A stretch of 64,000 bases of DNA, taken from NCBI RefSeq assembly GCF_037975245.1, contig NC_092562.1, forward strand, positions 28,843,554-28,907,553, in the 5' to 3' direction. A program made the position numbers and the translations under genes. The DNA comes from Apostichopus japonicus. Taxonomy: Eukaryota > Echinodermata > Holothuroidea > Aspidochirotida > Stichopodidae. The notes under the pieces were generated by a model that was not told the DNA's origin, ran no database searches, and worked only from the letters and a program-made list of their open reading frames with translations. Position 1 is the stretch's first letter. Each line of letters begins with the position of its first letter. Below are positions 47,801-54,900 of this stretch, in pieces.

Positions 47801-50712
47801 TCAAAAAATATCGTCTTGAAAAAAAATTATCGCGATAATAATAATTTTCGATATATCGCCCAACCCTAAAAAATACCCCCAAAAAATTAATAGTTAAACA
47901 GCTGTTATCACTTATTACTGAACATGAATATTGCATAGTTTATAATTGACGCAGAAACCCCTTGCACGAGATGGCTAAAGAATGTATAAGCCAAAAAGGG
48001 TTATGCACTACTTGCAAGCAACAATCTTTATGAATGAGACAAAAATGACACATCATTCTGAACTGGAGAGACCTGTTAGCTCAGACAATATATCAATTTG
48101 ATAACGTATACCAATTCTGTACACATGATAATACACAAGTCACTAAGTAGGTTAGTTTATAACTTTGTTTATGGTTCTTATTCTACAGTAATATTCACAT
48201 GAATCACATTGTTGAACTGGTACACTTTCATTGGAAATTTTGGGAAAAATTCAGCGTTCAAATTTGGTGTAGCAGTTTCGAACGCTCAGAAATTTATCAC
48301 TTATAAAATACTATGGATCCTGTATAAAATACTGCTATACATCTACAGTACAAGAGTAATGTGCATATAGCATTTGGGATGGGATACCAGATATATATGC
48401 AAATTATTCCCTAGAATTGTTATAAAGTAAGATGTTTTCACTTTTCTACTCGGTAGTGACTAGTTCTGTAGGAGACATGGTTTCAGTAAGTCACAAAAAC
48501 AGTCCAAAATCAACATTATTTGAAAAATAGTGTGATATATTTAATTTGCAATATAGTCAAGATATATATATTTATATAAATATTTTCAGTGTGACCTACA
48601 AACTGTAATTAAAAGTTCATAGTAAAAGTACAATATCCATAATTTTCTCAAAATGGAAAATCATGTTACTTTACCCGACATATATTTATGTTGTATATAT
48701 ACTTCAATATAAAGTGTTATGAATTTGTGTCATGAAAAGAAAGCTCACAGAAGAAAACTAGGAACAAAATTTATATATAAAAGAGTAAAAAAAAAAGAAA
48801 AAAAAGAGCGAGGCAATAATTGGAACTAACAGGATTCCAGTAAGTGCGAGTTGTTAAAGAATTGGGCAATAATGACATTCAAGGCCTCTGTACTGTACAT
48901 GGTACTTACCAGTCTCACATGCTATGTGCTGTCCATTCGAGCAAGATGCACAGTCCACCCACTCCTCGCTGCTTGTATCTATGTTCCTTCCACACGCAAT
49001 GCATGGAATGTCACCTGTGGAAGTAGATGCTGCCTGATTGGGACCTGGTTACATTTTTATGCAAACATAGGGACTGCACAATATGTACAGTATATATATA
49101 CAGTAAATCTTCCATCTAAGGAATTACCTTCAAGTTGGGTTGGCGCGAGCTCAGGTAAATGTGAATAAAACGCAACACAGCTTAGTATAGAAGAATGGCT
49201 CTGCACTGTACACTAAACCTATATCAATAAAAATTTATTTCATATTGAATAATTTAGCATCATGAAGAAAGCAGGATACTTTCCGACCATTGCCTAAGGT
49301 TAACACCATAAGTGCTCCCAACACTTACTTAAATTGTGGGTGACATGCACAACACTTTATGAGCCAAAGTAGTTACAGCTAAATCAGCCTACAAAATCAA
49401 TCTTACTTGCTGACATCAAATCAAGCTTTCTGTATGCAACGAGATTATCCTGTATTCTTGTTCAATTTTCCATATAAGCCAGGCAGACTTGGCAGGCACT
49501 TTTCTTTTTAAATGACAAAACACAGATAAAAGTACTGTAGCCTTAGTCAGGCCTAATTGTGGGGCCTAGCAATTAGACTTAGGCCTAACATTCAGCTTAC
49601 TGAGGCTAGACTTGGACCTAAGTTAGGCATAATCTTGGTTGTTTGCATTAACTGTGAGCTTTTGTAATAAAAACCTGTATTTATGGGGGAAAGAAATGGT
49701 GGCAGCTGTGTTGGAATGTACTGTTTCCCTACTACCTACACGACCTACTTTAGGGCACGTAAGGGGCCTAGGCTTAGTGGCTTGATCGTGCATAGTAATT
49801 TTACACTTCTAACTTCCAAGAGCTTCTAAGATCTTATAAGTTCACCACCAATTTTATTTTGCTTTGCTTTATCCTGTTACCATGTGATTCAATTGAAATT
49901 GATCAGAATTAGGCTATGCCAGAATGAAATTAATTTGCATTTGTACAGGTCCCATGTAAGAGCAATTACAAGAAACTGCTGGCAAATACAAAATTAATGT
50001 GTTCTCTTTGAATTCTAGCCTAGGCCTATTTGATTTCATGAAGGCTATATGCTAGAGATTAAAACTTGCATTAAGCAGTTGCTTCAATTTGATAATTAAT
50101 CATGGTAACTATAGTGTGCAAAGACGTATGAAGTATTAGCCTATGCAGTAGGCAAAGTTACGGAATTTTTATTTACTAAAATACTACTTCTAGTTCTAAC
50201 TGACGTTCTAGGTTGGTAATTAGTACCACGTTTGGACTTGTACTACAACAAGCTTCAACTATAACCTAGTACTACTGGGCTAACCTTACTGATTGTCTTT
50301 CAATCAAGTTCATATGTCGTACCTAGTACGGGTATGTCGGGACAGCCTACCCTAGACTTAATAACAAATAGTCTATAACTTACAACAAGTGCTACACCTA
50401 ACACTACAGTAGGCATATGTACCATAGCGCACATACTATACTGTAGGGCTTAGCAATAAAATAAGCAAAATATGCCTAGGCCCTAGCCTAATGTTAGGCC
50501 TAACCGTTACTTGTCACAGTACGAACGACTAGGTCCTAACTTTTTAAGACTCAAATGAGCCTGAACGGCGAACCTTTTCGCTTCTTTTCTTTCACAGCTT
50601 CTGTTGGCATTGGTCCTATCCATTCATCTTCTTCTTGGTTTGTTTCATCACCGGTAGGTTCACTATGTTGTCTTTTCCTATCACTGCTTTCGCTAGCCAT
50701 GGTAGCCGCCAT
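23332..50712 (-). CDS. PPWD1: PPWD1, WD40-repeat cyclophilin peptidyl-prolyl isomerase (16 exons, complete)
   Basis: PPWD1 is a nuclear, spliceosome-associated cyclophilin. Exons in transcript order: 50574-50712, 36965-37067, 35766-35866, 34368-34463, 33700-33787, 32411-32516, 31404-31547, 30642-30716, 29108-29282, 28535-28632, 27956-28155, 27009-27075, 26515-26594, 25087-25199, 24141-24292, 23332-23475. Phases agree throughout, giving 626 aa (human 646). The ATG at 50712 has A at -3 and G at +4. Residues 1-46 are acidic then basic (WIGPMP, KEKKRK). Exons 2-11 form the WD40 propeller, with [28 protein letters not shown] and [15 protein letters not shown]. Exons 13-16 form the cyclophilin domain. 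Arg515, Phe520 and Gln523 ([11 protein letters not shown]), NGSQFFIT, Trp581 and His586 match the cyclophilin A active site, so it should be active. Intron 1 is 13.5 kb and contains another gene. Exon 1 uses an unusual GTTCGC donor, but the split Val codon it makes with exon 2 (KRK-V-LEFE) matches the human order. Confidence 0.96.
23782..23818. repeat. TCTG/TCTA microsatellite in PPWD1 intron 15
   Basis: A run of TCTG tetranucleotides passing into TCTA, in the intron between exons 15 and 16. Confidence 0.8.
24335..24650. repeat. GGTATAGGTCTAT minisatellite in PPWD1 intron 14
   Basis: About 20 short units of GGTATAGGTCTATG, mixed with GGTATGGTATAGG variants. The array lies 40 bp upstream (transcript sense) of exon 15's acceptor at 24293-24294. 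It has irregular unit lengths, as expected of slippage. Confidence 0.9.
25388..26468. repeat. 48-bp minisatellite, about 22.5 units, in PPWD1 intron 13
   Basis: Unit: ACTATGAACTGCTTGTGTGG then TCATTAGCACTATCAGCAAT then AAGTCAAC. Units are nearly identical, with sparse variants (TCAACAAAAAG near 26053 and again near 26341, GAACAG near 25786). Because 48 is a multiple of three and the unit has no stop in one frame on each strand, the array produces open frames of over 350 codons both ways. These are not genes: the array lies wholly between PPWD1 exons 13 and 14. Confidence 0.97.
29380..29970 (+). repeat. Diverged dispersed repeat, copy A (PPWD1 intron 8)
   Basis: Shares order and wording with 35140-35640: ATCTATCCT...TTACAGAT, AAAGAT.TTTG, a CACTGT.A.ATATCTC block, GTGGTGAAA, GATACAATTT, TTTCTGATTGG, then ATTCCTCAAAGG and TTTCAGAGAC. 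There is no long ORF. The family is unknown to me. Confidence 0.6.
30003..30445 (-). mobile_element. LINE 3' fragment in PPWD1 intron 8
   Basis: On the minus strand, about 30395-30330 encodes a typical LINE reverse-transcriptase C-terminus ([17 protein letters not shown], then a stop). An AT-rich 3' UTR follows, and a terminal (ATCT)n tail lies at 30003-30020. The upstream ORF is frameshifted. It is a 5'-truncated dead copy. Confidence 0.65.
32570..33120. repeat. 99-bp tandem repeat, about 5.5 units, in PPWD1 intron 5
   Basis: The anchor GTTTACA.TTGTAAGGTGA starts at 32652, 32751, 32849, 32949 and 33048, so the period is 98-100 bp. Units share CAGTACAAGCTGT and ATAGCCATGTTTCATTC. The array lies just upstream of exon 6's acceptor at 32517-32518. 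Confidence 0.9.
33991..34258. repeat. 89-bp tandem repeat, three units, in PPWD1 intron 4
   Basis: Units begin ACTCTTGACAT at 33991, 34081 and 34170 and share ACCATCCTTCCGTGAGATCC and CTCAGACAGT. Units 2 and 3 are the most alike. Confidence 0.9.
34530..34590. repeat. Fragment sharing the GTAAGTTGGCCTGAC core of the 13.7 kb hairpin
   Basis: GTGTAAAAGTAAGTTGGCCT then GACC at about 34533-34556 equals the arm of the hairpin at 13682-13743. It is followed by CCGAGCAGGATCTTCTTCAA, a sequence context common in repeats of marine invertebrates. It is a remnant without coding capacity. Confidence 0.6.
35140..35640 (+). repeat. Diverged dispersed repeat, copy B (PPWD1 intron 3)
   Basis: Partner of 29380-29970 in the same orientation. 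It shares blocks TATCTATCCT, CACTGTAATATATCTC, GTGGTGAAA, TTTCTGATTGG and ATTCCTCAAAGGAAT. Divergence is high. Confidence 0.6.
36700..36958 (+). mobile_element. L2-like LINE 3' tail beside PPWD1 exon 2 donor
   Basis: The segment ends TTTGTAAAGCGCACAG...GTGCGCTATATAAG, then ATTTACATTACATTTACATT. A TGTAAAGCGC...GCGCTATATAA stem followed by a short repeated tail is characteristic of L2/CR1-type LINE 3' ends in animals. It stops about five bases from the exon 2 donor (GT at 36963-36964, minus strand). Confidence 0.65.
37440..38480. repeat. Degenerate tandem repeat region in PPWD1 intron 1
   Basis: Blocks recur at irregular spacing: GATCAG(A/G)TACG(T/G)TATAAC, GCACCGACTGGTTATG, CCCTGTCCTTTCAGGTAT, TTGGACCGATAGCTTGCA and TCTTCTGGGACAA(C/T)GAAGTA. 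Units are roughly 130-250 bp and much decayed. No coding frame. Confidence 0.7.
40038..49014 (-). CDS. PHD-like/FLYWCH/MULE-transposase-derived protein, nested in PPWD1 intron 1
   Basis: Six phase-compatible exons in transcript order: 48910-49014, 46070-46182, 44350-44714, 43059-43405, 41336-41880, 40038-40406 (TAA at 40038-40040). Exons 1-2 encode a C4HC3 PHD-like finger ([23 protein letters not shown]). Exon 3 is acidic linker, then, split with exon 4, a FLYWCH-type finger (SWRC, RCYA, KEHIH). Exon 4 continues with [10 protein letters not shown], typical of animal FLYWCH-MULE proteins. Exons 5-6 are a MULE transposase domain: [43 protein letters not shown]. The expected first catalytic Asp (family motif DGT) reads HET and the GC..H motif reads GYVH, while the second Asp and the Glu remain. 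The ORF is intact over six exons, which suggests a domesticated, non-transposing DNA- or chromatin-binding protein. No SWIM finger or terminal inverted repeats were seen. The 5' end is uncertain: exon 1 needs one preceding base, supplied either by a 10-nt exon at 49407-49416 or by PPWD1 exon 1. Confidence 0.82.
41150..41300. repeat. Short tandem repeat in last intron of the FLYWCH-MULE gene
   Basis: Four units of about 33 bp read TACACATACATGTATATACT followed by GTGGACAA. The array lies about 35 bp past (transcript sense) the exon 5 donor at 41334-41335. Confidence 0.85.
44163..44349. repeat. 66-68 bp tandem repeat abutting the FLYWCH exon 3 donor
   Basis: The anchor AATGTGGTA starts at 44162, 44230 and 44296. 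Units share TTAAACTGCCA, ATGCAGCTAC and CATGTCTTT. The last unit runs directly into the exon 3 splice donor (GTAAAGACATG on the minus strand, G at 44349), so the intron's first bases are part of the repeat. Confidence 0.85.
44737..45222. repeat. Higher-order tandem repeat (~137 bp, two subunits) in the FLYWCH gene intron
   Basis: The anchor GTAGGTAAGTG starts near 44741, 44877, 45019 and 45153. Each ~137 bp unit contains two related half-units with CATACAGTGCATGATAAA, then ATGCCTACTGTAGGTGAGC. It begins about 20 bp upstream (transcript sense) of exon 3's acceptor. Confidence 0.9.
45483..45503. repeat. CA microsatellite
   Basis: An interrupted (CA)n run in the intron between FLYWCH-gene exons 2 and 3. 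Confidence 0.8.
46312..46347. repeat. Perfect 36-bp palindrome inside the hAT element
   Basis: TTGTTTTTAGTGTGTTCG (46312-46329) is followed immediately by its exact reverse complement (46330-46347), with no loop. Confidence 0.95.
46421..46492. repeat. GC-rich cluster of three short stem-loops inside the hAT element
   Basis: Consecutive inverted pairs CCCCgttGGGG, AAGGGGtggaaCCCCTT and GGGGCgaaGGCCCC lie in about 70 bases, within otherwise AT-rich element DNA. Confidence 0.75.
49015..50573. other. 5' part of PPWD1 intron 1, TAGGCCT-rich
   Basis: Apart from the candidate exon at 49407-49416, no coding frame is seen. Positions 49540-50520 are dense in AGGCCTA/CCTAGG words, a pattern frequent in echinoderm DNA. 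If the nested gene has its own promoter it should lie here. Confidence 0.45.
49407..49416 (-). CDS. Candidate 10-nt first coding exon of the FLYWCH-MULE gene
   Basis: ATG at 49416, then two codons and one base before a good GTAAGA donor. It ends in phase 1 as the 48910-49014 exon requires, and would start the protein MSAS before the PHD-like finger at DIPCIACG. Such a short match can arise by chance and the Kozak context is weak, so this is only a candidate. Confidence 0.25.
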
Positions 50713-51905
50713 TTTCTGATTCTGCTGAAGTTTTGGATTGGTTAACTCGTCCACCCTGAAAGCAAAACAAGCACAACTCGCTCTTTACATTATAGTGTAG
50801 CTGAATGATAGGAGGCAAGCCGGTCGAATTAGTCCAGCTCCGTTTATGGCTCTCCCTAGAAGCTATGGCCGAGTAGGCAGTTTTCAGTAAAAGGTTTTGA
50901 ATTAGACGTTGTTGCAGTTCGTCGAAGATATTTTCGGACTCGATCGAATAAAATACAGATTTATCTAAGCAATGCAACAACATGCTATCATTAAACATAA
51001 TATTGATGTTATCTGCAGCAAAATTGAACATAAGAAGCAACTTTTATCGAAATATTTTGTATTGATGTTCATACAAACGTCTGCGAGAAACATGCTTATA
51101 TATGAATAAACATCAAGATACGTTATTATGTCTCATGATTATTCAGTTCAAAAGTTTCTGGTCAACTCGCTGAATCTACCTGCTGAAGACCCAAACAGAG
51201 GATTTTAAACCTGGTTAAATCTTTCGTAATCATAATTAATCTTTAAGACTTTTAACATGACAATATTCTGCTATCCTTTGTTAATCCATTCATAACATTA
51301 TTTCGGGTTTACAACACCAAGAAAAGAATTCGTAAGCAACATATTACTGGTATAACAATGCAACTACAGCTTGTCTCGTAACATACCAACAGAAGTTGTA
51401 CGCATACGAAGGAGGCAAGTATGAAATGAGAAATGTCATGTAAACAGTCTGTTGTGTTGTACTTGTATACTCATTGTTAGCATTGAGATTCAGCTATTCT
51501 ACGACAGTTTGCCAAAAGTTGAACATGTTCACTCTTTGCAGTACCATTTTAAAACTCGTTCGTAAACAGTGAGCTACTACTACTTGTACTACGATCAATA
51601 CACAATGTAAACCCTTAGCCAGCACTCCCATTGCCATGGCAAATAGCAGTGTAGGTACTGTAATTACTACTTCATATCCATAATCATACTGCATGCTGTC
51701 TGTTGATATCGGAGGAAGACAAAAATGGGCAAGATTGCAGCATAAAAATAGTACATTGCAAGCACCCGCCACAAATCGATCACAACATTGCAGCCTACAG
51801 ACCAAATTCCAGATTGTGTGGAAACTGATTTCCATTGTGACAGGTGCACTGTAACAAGTTATAATTTGTTGGCCTTCATTTACTAAAGATGGTTGAACCT
51901 AATAG
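50713..51905. promoter_or_regulatory. Divergent promoter region between PPWD1 and RNF220
   Basis: About 1.2 kb separate the PPWD1 start codon (minus strand) from the tentative RNF220 start (plus strand). PPWD1's 5' UTR and promoter must lie at its left end. No TATA box or CpG-dense block stands out. The ORFs at 51494-51849 on the minus strand have no recognisable content. Confidence 0.5.
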
Positions 51906-54900
51906 ATGACAAATTCTTCCAGTGATCCTCCCAATAGTATGAAAGATCTTAGATCTGTTTGTGTACCTCCTCCAAACAATATCAGAGAATGCTTCTTGCA
52001 TATACATACCTATGAGGCAGAGATGAACCATATCATTCCTATGGCTCCACAGACTTCAATGCAGGTTCATGACATAGATCTGGGGTGAGGGGGGATGGGT
52101 GTGAGATGGGGAGGGGTGGAGGCTAAGTCGCACTCCACCTACAACTGGCAGGCCTGATATTACAGAAAACCCAATTGTGCAGTGCATATATATAGAGTGT
52201 TCGTACATCAGGAAGCTCTGGTTCGAATCCGGTGGAGGCTGGAAATTTATTCATTGTTCTGGATTTTCCAACAGACTACATTTCAATATATTCAATTGCC
52301 TAAAGTTGTAGCTTATTTCCATTAACAGAGTCTGTTCAAAATATCTCTTTTTGAGATCCGGCTTTAGGAATCACAAATGAGTTCCAGTTATCATGTTTGA
52401 TTACTAGAGTAAGGCAAAATATATCACCAAAACAGAACTAGCATTGTTCAATACAGGTGACAGATGCCGACATTGAACTTTCTACCTTCCTCACCAGTTT
52501 CGAACCTCTGGACATACAATCAGCGGCAATAAAATGTATGAGCGGTACAATATAATCCAGGGAAATGGCTCAACATTCTTTCAAAAGTTGTAAAATGTAG
52601 CACCATTTTGCAGTGAAGGAGCCATCCCATTCCTGGACAAGATAACATCTTATCCCTCCCCCACCCCCCCCCTCTCATCCTCCAATACAAAAAGGTGTAT
52701 ATATATATATATGCCCTTGGTTGATGGTATGTATGCTGTAGATTATATAAAGAATTTGTCTCCTTGGGTTAATTGTTAAAATATATTTGAGGTCCAGATT
52801 GTGTGTGTTTTGAACCGCATGCTATCTACAACTTGATTTCTTAGAGCAATGAAGGATGCCTATTTGACCTTGTAATATGTTCTAGACATGTTAGTACTGT
52901 GACAATTGTATGAAAATTCTATAATGTCAATGGTAAGTTTGTGTATGTTTATTGTATATATTTTAATTTAATACAGTTAAGATATATACTGTACAGGACA
53001 TAGTTTTAAATCTTGTTCTTCATATTTACAATCATGACAATTGACCTTAAATCAAATTTTAGCCCTTGTTTTGCAAAATTTAATAATTACCTTGTATTTT
53101 AGTAAATTATGAATGACATACAGTAATAATAATTCTGAATTTAATGACACTTAATTTACGTATTGTTTTGCAGGTAATGTAGACCAACTGGCAGTTAGTT
53201 TCAATAACAAAGAAGATGAAACAATGACTGAAAAAGACCAGGAAAAGAAAAGCAGTAAGATACATCTTCAAAGCTTCCTTACATAGTGACCTGCAGCTGG
53301 ATATGTAGTGTCACACATAATTAAAATATCAATTTAACCAGTGACCTGCAAATGGCGGGTTAGACCTGCATACTAGCCAAAATCCCTCATCTGGCTATGT
53401 AGTGTCACACGTAATTAAAGAGGCAATTTAAAAGTTCACACATGACAGGTTTTATGTTCCAATCAGAAGCTACCATGAAGTTATGCATTATAACAGCAAT
53501 TTAAAACCTGTTCATGCCACCATTTTTTTCATGCTATGGGTCTCAAAATTCATTTTTATTTTTGAAGGTGAGGGGTGCCCCTATGCCCTTCCTCATTTTG
53601 TGGATCACATGTATGATGACCAGCATTTGCATCTGGCAAAAAGTTGGTTGCTATGCATCCTCTCTGCCTCAACAATCATTTATTAACTGGAATGAAGCCA
53701 TAAATTTTACAAAAGCAAATAAGCTTTTCCTTACAATGGAAGAAGTTGATCCAGTGACCTCAGGATTGCCACTTCCTATACTTAAATCCTTTCCTGTTTA
53801 ATTATGGTGGTATCACATGTATTTGGGTGTGATTGCTGGCTACACAGTATGTAACGTAGTACTAAAGTAGTTTTATTACTAACCCCCTCCCCAAACCCCA
53901 TCCTCTTCCCCTGACTGTCTCTAACATGAGGTCACTGATCTGAAACATGTTCTAGTAAAACATTCCATGCTTATTTTCAAATTATTTTTATTTTTATGTA
54001 CAGTCAGTGTTTTGAAAATATGCAGCTAGTAATGTGAGTCCCAGTGGAGGACATCAGTAACCCCTTCCTCCCCTTCCCTAGCTTCCCTTCGTTTTACCAT
54101 TCCCCTTCCACCACAAGCATTAACTTAACTCCTTAACTTCTTGATTACATCCACTGTGCGTGACTGCTAACTGACATATTGACACATTCAAGCAAGTTCA
54201 GTATTTAATCATTTATACTTAACAGGATATCAAAGACACTATAATGAAGGTAGGAAGACCTGCCCGGTCTGTGGTCTGACCATACGCAAACAGGAAGTAG
54301 AGTCACACTTCCACTCTGAACTCCAACAACTGGAAAAACTGACCAAGGATGGATCGAGAAGTCTACGGTATCCACAGAGGAGGAAGACGCAAGAAAATAA
54401 TGAGAGTAAAGATGGCAGGTCAGATGACAGGTTTGAGGAATATCTCCGTCTGAAGAGGAAACGGGAAACCAGACGAAGGCCTAAAGAGATGAGAGGATGT
54501 GACGAAGCTAGTACCAGTGGTTGCACAAACGATACAGAATGCCCAGTTTGTGGTATCACCTTGACTGGCACTGCAGAGCAGATGAATCAACATGCTGAGG
54601 CTTGTCTGATTCAGGTAAATTACCTACAGAGAGAGTGCTTGTAATAATTCAGAAGTGTGTGATGGTGTTCACCTGTATCAACATGCTGAGGCTTGTCTGA
54701 TTAAGGTAAATTACCTACAGAGAGTCCTTGTAATAATTCAGAAGTGTGTGATGGTGTTCACCTGTATCAAAATGCTGAGGCTTGTCTGATTAAGGTAAAT
54801 TATCTAGAGAGAGTGCTTGTAATAATTCAGAAGTGTGTGATGGTGTTCACCTGTATCAAAATGCTGAGGCTTGTCTGATTAAGGTAAATTATCTAGAGAG

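Larger units (their letters stand above)
46223..47868. mobile_element. Non-autonomous hAT-type DNA transposon, 1,646 bp
   Basis: Termini are TAGGGTTGGGCGATAT at 46223 and its complement ATATCGCCCAACCCTA ending at 47868. Subterminal inverted sequence ATTATCGCGATAA is also present near both ends. An exact 8-bp target duplication AAAAATAC flanks it (46215-46222 and 47869-47876), as made by hAT transposases. No transposase-like ORF is present. It lies in the intron between exons 1 and 2 of the nested FLYWCH-MULE gene, itself inside PPWD1 intron 1. Internally it has a 36-bp palindrome and a short GC-rich block. Confidence 0.9.

Noticed and set aside
52190-52240. tRNA-like GGTTCGAATCC box (and a similar inverted one near 27328-27340)
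   Set aside because: Only the T-arm/B-box word is present; no acceptor stem, D-arm or anticodon arm could be drawn. At most a decayed tRNA-derived SINE.
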